A stretch of DNA of 64,000 bases from Rahnella inusitata_A (GTDB taxonomy: Bacteria; Pseudomonadota; Gammaproteobacteria; Enterobacterales; Enterobacteriaceae), in assembly GCF_965118895.1 (NCBI RefSeq), contig NZ_CBCPJJ010000008.1, positions 62,001-126,000 on the forward strand. The letters run 5' to 3'. The notes under the pieces are model-generated. The model made no database searches. It was not told the origin of the DNA and was given only the letters and a program-made list of their open reading frames with translations. Position numbers and translations under genes: made by a program. This document shows positions 50,562 to 59,272 of this stretch, in pieces (positions within the stretch are counted from its first letter, which is position 1; each line of letters begins with the position of its first letter).

Positions 50562-52130
50562 TTATTCCCCGGCTGTGGTTTTTATTTTTACGCCCGGCGT
50601 CGCCGCCGGGCCAAACACGGTGTAGGTCGGTAAATCCACGTTCTGATACGGTTCCCAGCCGCCGCCCAATGCTTTGTACAGCGAGACCAGATCGGTGCTG
50701 GTTTTCACTTTCGCTTCGGCGGATTGCTGATGCGCCTGCGCCAGCTGGCGCTGGGCATCAAGCACGTTGATAAAGGTCGAGAGCCCCTGACGATAGCTGT
50801 CGCTCGCCAGATCAAATGCCGTCTGCAAGGCTTCGGTGGTTTGATCCAGTCCGCTGACCTGATCCTGATCGGTACGGTAGCTGACCAGCGCATTATCCAC
50901 ATCCTGCAAGGCGGTCAGCACCGTCTGGCGATAGTTCAGTGCGGCGTTGGCCTGCTGGGCGCGGGAGAGATGCACGCTGGACACCAGCCGTCCGCCCTGG
51001 AAGATCGGTACGGTGACGGAAGGGCCGACGGAGTAAAAATGGCTGCTCCAGTTATCGAGGTAGCTGGCGTCGGTGTTACGCATACCAAACTGGCCGGTGA
51101 GCGAGATGCTCGGGAACAATTGCGCAACCGAGACGCCGATATTGGCCGTCGCGGCATGCAGATCTGCTTCGGCTTTGCGTACGTCCGGACGACGGCGCGC
51201 CAGCTGCGAAGGCACGCCAACCGGCACGGCGGCGGGCAGCGTAGGCATCGGTTTCGGCGCGGCAAGTTCGCCATCGAGCGAACCCGGCGTCTGGCCAAGC
51301 AATACTGCCAGCCCGTTCATCGCCTGACGCTCCTGCGCCTGATACTGCGGCAACTGGGCGCGCAGTGACCCTAACTGGGCACGGGCGTTTTCTACGTCGA
51401 GCTGTGGCGAAAGACCGTTTTGCTGACGGTTTTGCGTCAGATCCAGCGTCTGCTGCGCGACGTCGATCTGTGTTTGAATCGACGCGGTAATACTTTGCGC
51501 ACCGCGCAGTTGCAGATAAGCGCGGGCTACTTCGGCCTCCAGCGAGACCAGCGCATCGTTACGCTGCTCGACAGAGGACTGGGTCTGCGCATTGGCGGCT
51601 TCCACCTGACGACGGGTGCCGCCGAACAGATCCAGCTCCCAGCTGGCGTCGAAACTTCCCTGATACAAATCCACCGGCCGCGTGGCGGTGTCGATAGCTC
51701 CCGAGGCTTCCGGGCTGAGATCGTTAAGCTGCGAAGAAGCACCGCTGGAATCCAGAATACCTTTCAGGCCGAGCTGCTGCCGGGTGACTTTGGCGTTGCC
51801 CTGTACCGACGGCAGCCACGCGCCTTTGGCCTGTGTCACCTGTTCGCGCGCGCCGGCGATGCGTAACACCGCCTGTTGCAGGGAGATATTCCCGGCAATA
51901 GCGCGGGTCACCAGACTGTCGAGTTGCGGATCGTTAAAGGCTTTCCACCACAGCGGATTTGGCTCGGAAGGCAGTGCCACTGAGGCGCCGTCGGCGTCTT
52001 TTGGCTTGCTAAGATCGTTAAATGCTCCCGGCGTCGCGGTCTGAGGTTTCTGATAGTCCGGGCCAACGGAGCAGGCGGTGAGGGCAAGAGTCAGGGCTGA
52101 AAAAGCCAGTAAACGGGAGCCGGTATGCAA
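50562..52130 (-). CDS. NodT-type outer membrane efflux lipoprotein
   Basis: 522 residues from a TTG start at 52130 (GGGAGG 5 bases upstream). From there a lipoprotein signal reads MHTGSRLLAFSALTLALTAC, with the lipobox LTAC. The body is a TolC-like hairpin repeat protein with the NodT family pattern (YQKPQTATPGAF, LARRRPDVRKAEADLHAATA, GGRLVSSVHLSRAQQ). The frame is open further upstream only because it runs through an intergenic repeat. It supplies the outer channel for the upstream EmrAB-like pump; 190 bases separate them. Confidence 0.9.
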   Translation of the reverse strand: MHTGSRLLAFSALTLALTACSVGPDYQKPQTATPGAFNDLSKPKDADGASVALPSEPNPLWWKAFNDPQLDSLVTRAIAGNISLQQAVLRIAGAREQVTQAKGAWLPSVQGNAKVTRQQLGLKGILDSSGASSQLNDLSPEASGAIDTATRPVDLYQGSFDASWELDLFGGTRRQVEAANAQTQSSVEQRNDALVSLEAEVARAYLQLRGAQSITASIQTQIDVAQQTLDLTQNRQQNGLSPQLDVENARAQLGSLRAQLPQYQAQERQAMNGLAVLLGQTPGSLDGELAAPKPMPTLPAAVPVGVPSQLARRRPDVRKAEADLHAATANIGVSVAQLFPSISLTGQFGMRNTDASYLDNWSSHFYSVGPSVTVPIFQGGRLVSSVHLSRAQQANAALNYRQTVLTALQDVDNALVSYRTDQDQVSGLDQTTEALQTAFDLASDSYRQGLSTFINVLDAQRQLAQAHQQSAEAKVKTSTDLVSLYKALGGGWEPYQNVDLPTYTVFGPAATPGVKIKTTAGE

Positions 52131-52249
52131 TACCCCCTCCCAGCCTCCAACTTCACAGGGGGAGGCGCGAAATGCCGAACTGCTCTCGCGGGAAATGCAG
52201 AATGACGGAGCGCTCCCTCCCCTGCGAAGGGGAGGGTTGGGGTGGGGTA
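52131..52249 (-). repeat. GC-rich intergenic repeat with purine/pyrimidine ends
   Basis: The ends are CCCCTCCCAGCCTCC on the left and GGAGGGTTGGGGTGGGG on the right, with inner GGGGGAGG and CTCCCTCCCCTGCGAAGGGG blocks giving a long imperfect stem. Elements of this pattern recur in intergenic regions of many proteobacteria. Here its left end provides the GGGAGGGGG ribosome binding site of the lipoprotein gene. Confidence 0.75.
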
Positions 52250-52320
52250 TAGCCGATTTCCCCCAAACTATAATTTGCAACAATGAGGTGTTTTTCTCTA
52301 ACTTCCGGGTCGTATTCAAC

Positions 52321-53889
52321 TTAGTGTGCTCCGGCATTACCTTCGCTCTTAACTGGCGAAAGCAGGAAACAAAATGGGATCAAAATAACGGCGACGATTG
52401 CGCAATAGCCGAACACATCGATGTAGGCCAGAATGCGCGACTGCGACACCATCTCCTGATACATCCGCGCGGTGGCAAGCTGCATCGGGTCGCCCAGCAC
52501 ATGGGCGAAATCGCGGATAGCGGCGGCGCTTTTGGTCACGGCCTGATTAAACTGTTCGTTGAGCGGCGACATGTTGTGCACCATGTGCGCGCTGTGCGCC
52601 TGCGTTCGCTCGGTCACTCCGGCGGTCGCCAGCGAAATGCCAATCGATCCGGCGACGTTACGGAACATGGTGAACAGCGCGGCGGCATCGGCGTTCATGC
52701 GCTGCGGAATAGTGATAAACGCGATGGTGGTCAGCGGCACAAACAGGAACCCGAGGCCGATTGACTGCGCGCTGCGAAACAGCACCAGCGTTTCGAAATC
52801 AACGTTTGGCGTCAGCCGCGCCGAAAAGATGAACGACGCAGCCAGCAGGAAGAACCCGAAGGCGATGATATAACGCGTCTGAATAATCGGCATCAGTTTC
52901 AGCACCAGCGGGATCGACAGCACGATCAGTATCGCGCCGGGCGACATCACCAGCCCCGAAAGTGTTGCGGTATAACCCAGCTGTTGCTGCGCCAGCTGCG
53001 GGATCACCACCGAGCTGCCATAGAGAATCATCGCCATACCGGCCATCAGCAATCCGGCTACTGCAAAGTTCTTATCCTTCAGACAGCGCAGGTCGACCAC
53101 GGGCTTTTTGGCGTACAGCAGCCAGTAAATTGCCCCGATGATCCCGGTCGCCGCCAGTACCGCGAAAGTGACGATAAAGCCGGATTTAAACCAGTCATCG
53201 TCCTCGCCGCGGTCCATCATCACCTGCAAACAGCCCAGCCCCAGCGCAATCAGCCCGATACCGATGTAATCAATACTCAGTTTACCTTTGGCTTTACGCT
53301 CCCACGGCGGGTCTTCCAGCAGTTGATAAATCGCCAGCAGGGCAATAATTCCCACCGGAATGTTGATCAAAAACACCCAGCGCCAGCTGAAGTGGTCGGT
53401 GATGTAACCGCCGAGCGTCGGGCCGACTACCGGTGCCACGATGATGGCAATCGAAGAGAGCCCAAACGCCTTACCGCGATCGGCCGGTTTGAAGTAATCA
53501 AGCAGCACCGATTGTTGGATCGGCTGCAAACCGCCGCCGAAGAAGCCCTGCAAAATGCGGAACAAAATCATTTGCCACAGTTCGGTGGCGATCCCGCACA
53601 GGAATGAACAGACGGTGAACATCCCGATACAAATCAGGAAGTACGTTTTACGCCCCATCACGCGGCTAAGGAATGCGGAAATCGGCAAAACGATGCCGTT
53701 GGCGACTAAGTAGGAGGTCAGTACCCATGTCGATTCGTCGTAGCTTGAGGAGAGCGAACCGGCGACGTGCGGCAGCGCCACGTTGACTATCGTGGTGTCC
53801 AGAATTTCCATGAACACCGCGATGGTGACAACGGCAGCAACCGCCCAGGGATTAGCCTTGGGTTTCCAGTAACTGCGGTCTTCGGTCAT
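52321..53889 (-). CDS. EmrB-like MFS drug efflux pump (DHA2 family)
   Basis: 522 residues with fourteen helices. Family motifs are present: LDTTIVNVALPHVAGSL in helix 1, SRVMGRKTYFLICIG, the helix-5 motif GPTLGGYITDHFSWRWVFLI and NIPVGI. It exports hydrophobic drugs in exchange for protons. Its start overlaps the stop of the membrane fusion gene by 4 bases. With the fusion protein and the NodT-type lipoprotein it forms a tripartite system. Confidence 0.92.
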   Translation of the reverse strand: MTEDRSYWKPKANPWAVAAVVTIAVFMEILDTTIVNVALPHVAGSLSSSYDESTWVLTSYLVANGIVLPISAFLSRVMGRKTYFLICIGMFTVCSFLCGIATELWQMILFRILQGFFGGGLQPIQQSVLLDYFKPADRGKAFGLSSIAIIVAPVVGPTLGGYITDHFSWRWVFLINIPVGIIALLAIYQLLEDPPWERKAKGKLSIDYIGIGLIALGLGCLQVMMDRGEDDDWFKSGFIVTFAVLAATGIIGAIYWLLYAKKPVVDLRCLKDKNFAVAGLLMAGMAMILYGSSVVIPQLAQQQLGYTATLSGLVMSPGAILIVLSIPLVLKLMPIIQTRYIIAFGFFLLAASFIFSARLTPNVDFETLVLFRSAQSIGLGFLFVPLTTIAFITIPQRMNADAAALFTMFRNVAGSIGISLATAGVTERTQAHSAHMVHNMSPLNEQFNQAVTKSAAAIRDFAHVLGDPMQLATARMYQEMVSQSRILAYIDVFGYCAIVAVILIPFCFLLSPVKSEGNAGAH

Positions 53890-55073
53890 TCGACGGTCAC
53901 CGTCGGATCAACAGACAGGCCGAGTGGCAGAGGTTGTTTCGGATCCAGACCACTGTCGATGACGATTTTGACCGGCACGCGCTGAACGATTTTCACGTAG
54001 TTACCGGTGGCGTTTTCCGCCGGGAAAGCTGAGAAGCGTGAGCCGGTACCCTGCTGAACGCTGTCAACGTGGCCCTGCAATTTGATATCGGGATAAGCAT
54101 CCACGGTGATTTCAACTTTATTGCCCGGACGCATGCGCTCAAGCTGAGATTCTTTAAAGTTAGCCGCCACCCAGATGTCTTTAGAAACCACCGAGAACAA
54201 TGACGAACCGGCCTGCACCAGCGTGCCGAGCTGCACATTTCGCTTGGTGACGTAGCCGTCGAACGGTGCGCGCACCTGCGCATAAGACAGGTTAAGCGTG
54301 GCGCTTTCCAGCTGAGCTTTCGCCTGTTCAACCTGTTGCTGACGGGCTTCGACGTTGGTTTCGGCCTGACGGATTTGCAGCTGAACCTGAGCGGCAACCT
54401 GCACCTGCGCTTTGGCATTCTCTAAATCTGCCGCCGCAGAACGCACCTGCGCATTAGAGGAGTCGATATTCTGTTGCGTGGTGGCACGCGGATCGACGCC
54501 GCGCTGACGGCGGAAATCGGCGGTGGCATTCATCAGGCTGGCTTCGGCGCGCGTTTGCTGCGCTTTGGCCTGCGCGAGCTGTGCGGGATATTGTACTTTT
54601 GCCAGATCAAACTGAACCTGCGCCTGATGGAGTTGTGCGACGGCCAGCCCGAGCTGAGCCTGCGCCTGATCGCGCTGCGCGGTGGCGTCACGCGGATCAA
54701 TTTCCACCAGCAGATCGCCTTTTTTGACGAACTGGTTATCTTTCACCGACAGGCTGGTCACGTACCCGGCGATTTTCGGCGCAATGGTGACGGCATCGCC
54801 TTCGATAAAGGCATCATCAGTGTTGACCTGATCTTTGGTCATCAGCCACCAGACCAGCGCGACAATCAGCATGATCACCACGACAATTCCGAGAATAATC
54901 AGCGGTTTTTTACCGGGACCTTTCCCTTTTGCCTCCGACTCATCGCTGTCTTTAGCGTCTTTTTCGTTGTCAGGATCTTTGCTGTGGCCTTCTCCCGATT
55001 TAATCTGGCTGGAATCATATTCAGTGTGTGCGTCATCCGACGCGGAAGATTGTGGCTGGTTATCGTTTGTCAT
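53886..55073 (-). CDS. EmrA-like membrane fusion protein (HlyD family)
   Basis: 395 residues from ATG 55073 (AGAAGAG upstream). A long acidic and charged cytoplasmic N-terminus (about 75 residues, ESEAKGKGPGKKP) precedes one membrane helix (LIILGIVVVIMLIVALVWWL), then the biotinyl-lipoyl domain (DAFIEGDAVTIAPKIAGYVT), a long coiled hairpin and the second half-motif (VRAPFDGYVTKRNVQLGTLV). First gene of the efflux operon. The in-frame extension to 55202 is not supported by a ribosome binding site. Confidence 0.92.
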   Translation of the reverse strand: MTNDNQPQSSASDDAHTEYDSSQIKSGEGHSKDPDNEKDAKDSDESEAKGKGPGKKPLIILGIVVVIMLIVALVWWLMTKDQVNTDDAFIEGDAVTIAPKIAGYVTSLSVKDNQFVKKGDLLVEIDPRDATAQRDQAQAQLGLAVAQLHQAQVQFDLAKVQYPAQLAQAKAQQTRAEASLMNATADFRRQRGVDPRATTQQNIDSSNAQVRSAAADLENAKAQVQVAAQVQLQIRQAETNVEARQQQVEQAKAQLESATLNLSYAQVRAPFDGYVTKRNVQLGTLVQAGSSLFSVVSKDIWVAANFKESQLERMRPGNKVEITVDAYPDIKLQGHVDSVQQGTGSRFSAFPAENATGNYVKIVQRVPVKIVIDSGLDPKQPLPLGLSVDPTVTVE

Positions 55074-55337
55074 AATGCTCTTCTGATTATCGGCGGGGCT
55101 GACCGGAACAAGGAAATCTTGTTTTAACCTAGAGTGTATTGATGTAAATGCAAGTAAATATAGGTCAATAAACCTCAGTGAGGGCACGAAGATCCAAACC
55201 ATAGGGAAGCTCCGAAAACGTCAAAAGGATGTATAATGCAGGGCTGGTATTTGTATTTTTCAAAATAAAGTTGATTCTCTGCTTCAGGAACTTCCTGTGA
55301 TGACTTCCCAAACTGCTGTACTTCCGTGGGGCAAACT

Positions 55338-56249
55338 ATGAGCCGTCCTGCACCTTCTTATAAAGGACTGACACGTATTGCGTCGCTGGTGTCGCTGTGC
55401 GTGGCGCTGATTCTGGTCTGCGTAAAAGTGTGGGCCTGGGCGGCGACCGGCTCGATTGCGTTGCTTACCTCGGCGGCTGATGGCCTGGTGGACGTGCTGG
55501 CATCGATGGTGACGCTGATTGGCGTACGCTACGCGCTGCGCCCGGCGGATAAGGGTCACCGGTATGGTCACGGCAAGGCTGAGGCCGTGGCGGCGTTTGT
55601 ACAGGCACTGCTGCTGGGCGCGGCGGGGCTGGTGCTCGGCGGCGAATCCATCGGCCGTATCATTAATCCGCAACCGCTGGCGCAGCTTGGTTTAGGCATC
55701 TGGGTCATTATCGGCAGCTCGATTGCCGCGACCGGTTTGGTGCTGATGCAAACTTACGTCGTGAAACGCACTGGCTCGACGGCCATCGCCGCTGACCGTG
55801 CGCATTACATCACGGATGTCGCGGTGAATATCGCGGTGCTGGTGGCGTTGATCCTCGAGCGTCATCTCGGCTGGACCCGTTCGGACTCCATCGGTGCACT
55901 GCTGATTTCCTTTTATATGATCTGGAACGCGCGCGGCATGGCGGCGGATGCGCTCAAGCAGTTGCTGGACCGCGAACTGGATATTGTGGATCGCAAACGG
56001 GTGAAGGCGGCGGTGTTGAGCGTTGAGGGCGTGCGCGGCGTGCATGATATCCGCACCCGTAACGGTGGTGACCGCGTATTCGTCGAGTTCCACGTTGAAG
56101 TTGACGGTGCGTTATCGGTCGATATCGGCCATGAAATTGGCGACGCCGCTGAAATGGCGGTCAGTAAACTGTTTAAATCCGCTGACGTTACTGCCCATCT
56201 TGAACCTGACGGCATCGACGATGACCGGCTGGATAACGTGCTGCTCTGA
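55338..56249 (+). CDS. Cation diffusion facilitator, FieF-type metal exporter
   Basis: 303 residues from ATG 55338. Six helices; metal-site acids in TSAADGLVDV (helix 2) and HYITDVAVN (helix 5), the latter being the HxxxD pair of FieF/YiiP. The C-terminal cytoplasmic domain (VEGVRGVHDIRTRNGGDRVF) is the metal-sensing dimer domain. It exports Fe(II), Zn or Cd by proton exchange; helix 2 has Ala-Ala-Asp rather than the usual pattern, so metal choice is unsure. A terminator follows. Confidence 0.92.
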   Translation: MSRPAPSYKGLTRIASLVSLCVALILVCVKVWAWAATGSIALLTSAADGLVDVLASMVTLIGVRYALRPADKGHRYGHGKAEAVAAFVQALLLGAAGLVLGGESIGRIINPQPLAQLGLGIWVIIGSSIAATGLVLMQTYVVKRTGSTAIAADRAHYITDVAVNIAVLVALILERHLGWTRSDSIGALLISFYMIWNARGMAADALKQLLDRELDIVDRKRVKAAVLSVEGVRGVHDIRTRNGGDRVFVEFHVEVDGALSVDIGHEIGDAAEMAVSKLFKSADVTAHLEPDGIDDDRLDNVLL

Positions 56250-56274
56250 TTCACTCTGTGCCTCACTGAAAACA

Positions 56275-56307
56275 AAAACCTCCGCCAGTGATGACGGAGG
56301 TTTTTTT
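56275..56307. terminator. Bidirectional terminator after the CDF exporter
   Basis: AAAACCTCCG/CGGAGGTTTT stem with a 10-base loop; T-run on the plus strand and A-run on the left, so it can also end the cioAB operon. Confidence 0.9.
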
Positions 56308-56323
56308 ATCTTACGAATTTCAC

Positions 56324-56491
56324 TCAGTGCGTGCGCATACCCGCTGCCGCCATCAGCAGCTTAAACACAGAGGCAACGGCAAACAGCGCCAGCACGCTGC
56401 AAAGCCAGATCATCGCCATCCAGCCGACGCGTTTCCAGAACGGTTGTTTGATGACGGTATCCTGGTCCATTTCTCTGATCAGCTTTTTCAT
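56324..56491 (-). CDS. DUF2474 small subunit accompanying cytochrome bd
   Basis: 55 residues. ATG 56491 has GAGGTGA 5 bases upstream and begins 18 bases after the cioB stop. The chain has a charged N-terminus (MKKLIREMDQDTVIKQPFWK), then one membrane helix (MAMIWLCSVLALFAVASVF) and a short tail. DUF2474 proteins accompany CioAB-type oxidases and are probably single-helix accessory subunits comparable to CydX. Third gene of the operon. Confidence 0.88.
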   Translation of the reverse strand: MKKLIREMDQDTVIKQPFWKRVGWMAMIWLCSVLALFAVASVFKLLMAAAGMRTH

Positions 56492-56509
56492 TTTTTCACC
56501 TCGCTTTCA

Positions 56510-57517
56510 TCAATGATAGCCCTGATCCGGCGTCACTTTTCCGCGGAATACGTAATAGCTCCAGAAGGTATAGACCAGAATAATAGGAATGATAAACAGC
56601 GCGCCAACCAGCATAAAGCCCTGACTCTGCGGCGGTGACGCGGCTTCCCAGATGGATATCGATGGCGGGATAATGTTCGGCCAGATGCTGATCCCAAGGC
56701 CGGTATAACCGAGAAATACCAGCGCCAGCGTCAGCAGAAACGGCGTGTGGTGAGCCTGACGGTTTACTGCCCGCAGCATCCATACCGAGACCAGCACGAC
56801 CAGCACCGGCACCGGCAGGAACCAGAAAAGATTTGGCCGTGTGAACCAGCGATCGGCGATGTCGCCATGCGTCAGCGGCGTCCAGATGCTGATAATCGCG
56901 AGCACCGCCAGCAGGGTGAACAGCAGCGGTTTGACGCGGCTGTGCATATTCTCCTGCAACGCGCCTTCGGTTTTCATGATAAGCCAGGTACAGCCAAGCA
57001 GGGCGTAAGCGACCACCAGACCCAGTCCGCAGAACAGATTGAACGGCGTCAGCCAGTCCAGCGCGCCGCCCGCGTAAGCACGATTGACCACCGGAATGCC
57101 GCTTATCACCGCTCCCAGCACCACGCCCTGACAGAACGTCGCCAGCACCGAGCCGCCGATAAATGATTTATCCCACACATGGCGTTTCTCCGCGCTGGCC
57201 TTGAAGCGAAACTCAAACGCCACGCCGCGAAAAATCAGGCCGAACAGCATCAGCGTCAGCGGGATCGCCAGCGCGTCCAGAATCACCGAATAGGCCAGCG
57301 GAAACGCGCCGAACAGCCCCGCACCGCCGAGCACCAGCCAGGTTTCATTACCGTCCCAGACCGGGGCGACGGTGTTCATCATCACGTCACGCTCATGTTC
57401 TTCTTTGACCAGCGGAAACAGCAGGCCGATCCCCAGATCGAAACCGTCCATCACTACGTACATCATCACGCCAAAGACGATGATCAAAAACCAAATCAGC
57501 GGCAGATCGATACCCAT
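56510..57517 (-). CDS. cioB: CioB, cyanide-insensitive quinol oxidase subunit II
   Basis: 335 residues from ATG 57517 (AGGAG 7 bases upstream), directly after the cioA stop. The CydB family start is clear (IDLPLIWFLIIVFGVMMYVV, MDGFDLGIGLLFP, APVWDGNETWLVLGGAGLFG), with nine or so helices. The protein has no heme itself and stabilises subunit I. It lies in the operon cioA-cioB-DUF2474. Confidence 0.93.
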   Translation of the reverse strand: MGIDLPLIWFLIIVFGVMMYVVMDGFDLGIGLLFPLVKEEHERDVMMNTVAPVWDGNETWLVLGGAGLFGAFPLAYSVILDALAIPLTLMLFGLIFRGVAFEFRFKASAEKRHVWDKSFIGGSVLATFCQGVVLGAVISGIPVVNRAYAGGALDWLTPFNLFCGLGLVVAYALLGCTWLIMKTEGALQENMHSRVKPLLFTLLAVLAIISIWTPLTHGDIADRWFTRPNLFWFLPVPVLVVLVSVWMLRAVNRQAHHTPFLLTLALVFLGYTGLGISIWPNIIPPSISIWEAASPPQSQGFMLVGALFIIPIILVYTFWSYYVFRGKVTPDQGYH

Positions 57518-57518
57518 A

Positions 57519-58943
57519 TCAGACTCCTTTACCTTCATCGTCGAGCGATTCTTTGATGGCCGAGAGCGGACGCGCCGGTGTGCGATGCTGCCCCGGACCG
57601 CCGTGCTCACTGCTTTGTCCTTCATGCGGCTGCGGGCCTTTGCGGATCAGTTTCATCATGTAGATGTAGCCCACGCCGAACACTGATGAGTAAATCACCA
57701 CAAACAGCAGCAGGCTGATGCTCATCTGCATCGCCCCGTGATTCGATACGGCATCTTTGGTGCGCAGCAGGCCGTATACCACCCACGGTTGCCGCCCGAT
57801 TTCTGTGGTAAACCAGCCCGCCAGCAACGCGATAAGCCCTGAAGGCCCCATCCATAAGGCAAAATGCAGGAAGGCTCTGTTCTCATACAAATTGCCGCGC
57901 CAGCGCAGATACAGGCTCCACAGACCCAGCACGATCATCAGCATTCCCAGTCCGGCCATGATGCGGAAGGTATAAAAGATGATGGTTGAGTTCGGGCGAT
58001 CTTCTTTCGGGAAGGACTTCAGCGCCGGAATTTGCTGCGACAGGCTGTGGGTCAGGATCAGGCTGCCGAGATAGGGGATTTCGAGGGCATAACGGGTTTC
58101 CTCGCGGTTCATGTCCGGATAACCAAACAGGATCAGCGGCGTCGGTTCGCTGTCTTTATTCTCCCAGTGGCCTTCAATGGCGGCGATTTTAGCGGGCTGG
58201 TATTTAAGCGTGTTCAGCCCGTGTGCGTCGCCAAGAAACGCCTGGATCGGCGAGACGATCAGCGCCATCCACATCGCCATTGACAGCATGGTGCGCATCG
58301 CCGGCGTATTGCGCCCTTTCAGCAGATGCCAGGCGGCAGACGCGCCGACAAAGAACGCCGAAGACAGGAACGCGGCGGTGGTCATGTGCAGCAGCCGGTA
58401 GGGGAAGGATGGATTGAAAATCACCTTAAACCAGTCTACCGGGATCACCTGATTATTAACGATTTCATAACCCTGCGGCGTGTGCATCCAGCTGTTGGAC
58501 GCGAGGATCCAGAACGTCGACATCAGCGTCCCGAGGGCCACCATACAGGTTGCGAAGAAGTGTAGCCCGGGGCCGACGCGGTTCCAGCCGAACAGCATTA
58601 CGCCGAGAAAACCGGCTTCGAGGAAGAAGGCGGTGAGCACTTCATAAGTCAGCAGCGGGCCGGTAATACTGCCCGCGAACGAGGAGAAAAAGCTCCAGTT
58701 AGTGCCGAACTGGTAAGCCATCACCAGCCCGGAAACCACGCCCATCCCGAAGTTTACGGCAAAAATTTTCGACCAGAAGTGGTAAAGATCGCGATATTCC
58801 TCTTTCCTGGTTTTCAGCCACATCCCTTCGAGCACGGCCAGAAAACTGGCCAGCCCGATGGTGATAGCCGGAAATATAATGTGGAATGAAACGGTGAAGG
58901 CGAACTGTATACGTGCCAGCTCAAAGGCATCCAGACCAAACAT
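57519..58943 (-). CDS. cioA: CioA, cyanide-insensitive bd-type quinol oxidase subunit I
   Basis: 474 residues from ATG 58943 (AGAGG upstream). Heme ligands are expected at His in FTVSFHIIFPA, His in RLLHMTTAAFL and Met in FRIMAGLGM; the GRQPW quinol-binding motif is present (TEIGRQPWVVYG). The loop after helix 5 is short, the mark of the cyanide-insensitive (CIO) branch as opposed to CydA of E. coli with a long Q-loop. It reduces oxygen to water without pumping protons. First gene of the operon. Confidence 0.93.
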   Translation of the reverse strand: MFGLDAFELARIQFAFTVSFHIIFPAITIGLASFLAVLEGMWLKTRKEEYRDLYHFWSKIFAVNFGMGVVSGLVMAYQFGTNWSFFSSFAGSITGPLLTYEVLTAFFLEAGFLGVMLFGWNRVGPGLHFFATCMVALGTLMSTFWILASNSWMHTPQGYEIVNNQVIPVDWFKVIFNPSFPYRLLHMTTAAFLSSAFFVGASAAWHLLKGRNTPAMRTMLSMAMWMALIVSPIQAFLGDAHGLNTLKYQPAKIAAIEGHWENKDSEPTPLILFGYPDMNREETRYALEIPYLGSLILTHSLSQQIPALKSFPKEDRPNSTIIFYTFRIMAGLGMLMIVLGLWSLYLRWRGNLYENRAFLHFALWMGPSGLIALLAGWFTTEIGRQPWVVYGLLRTKDAVSNHGAMQMSISLLLFVVIYSSVFGVGYIYMMKLIRKGPQPHEGQSSEHGGPGQHRTPARPLSAIKESLDDEGKGV

Positions 58944-59272
58944 AAAACCTCTTTTTTTGCAGGTGAGCCCTTTAACCAATCATAGGTGGTAGAACCAGGA
59001 TGGTTAAAATTTATTCAAAATAGGGAATTTAATAAGGGGAGAGATTGAAACATGGAGAGGGGTTGTATAACAGATACAGTATGGTGATGAATATATATAA
59101 CAGTTTGGATGGCTCGCCAACTTTTGGACTCGCGTCTTTTTCCACTTCTTCCTCCGGCGTGATTTTTGAACGCGGCCAAAGGCTATGTAAAGCAGTACTC
59201 GACCAGCATTTAAAACCGCCAATATCTGGCGCTGATATGCCGACGCCCAAAATCTTGACGTTGATCTTGAGT
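58944..59272. other. Intergenic region between cioA and the iron alcohol dehydrogenase
   Basis: About 330 bases. It contains copy B of the interspersed repeat (59138-59189), extending to 59272 with the tail AAAATCTTGACGTTGATC, which resembles the sequence at the right end of the 42-kb element (AAGGTCTTGATGTTGATT near 42850). The rest, upstream of cioA, is AT-rich and should carry the cio promoter. No ORF of interest. Confidence 0.55.
59138..59189 (+). repeat. Interspersed repeat core, copy B
   Basis: 47 of 52 positions match copy A at 42462-42513, in the same orientation, about 16.7 kb apart. Confidence 0.8.

Noticed and set aside
52131..52337. N-terminal extension of the NodT-type lipoprotein
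   Set aside because: The added residues are translated from the GC-rich intergenic repeat; the true signal peptide starts at the TTG at 52130.
59004..59250. 72-73 codon minus-strand frames upstream of the iron alcohol dehydrogenase
   Set aside because: They read through interspersed repeat copy B and have no start signals or family features.
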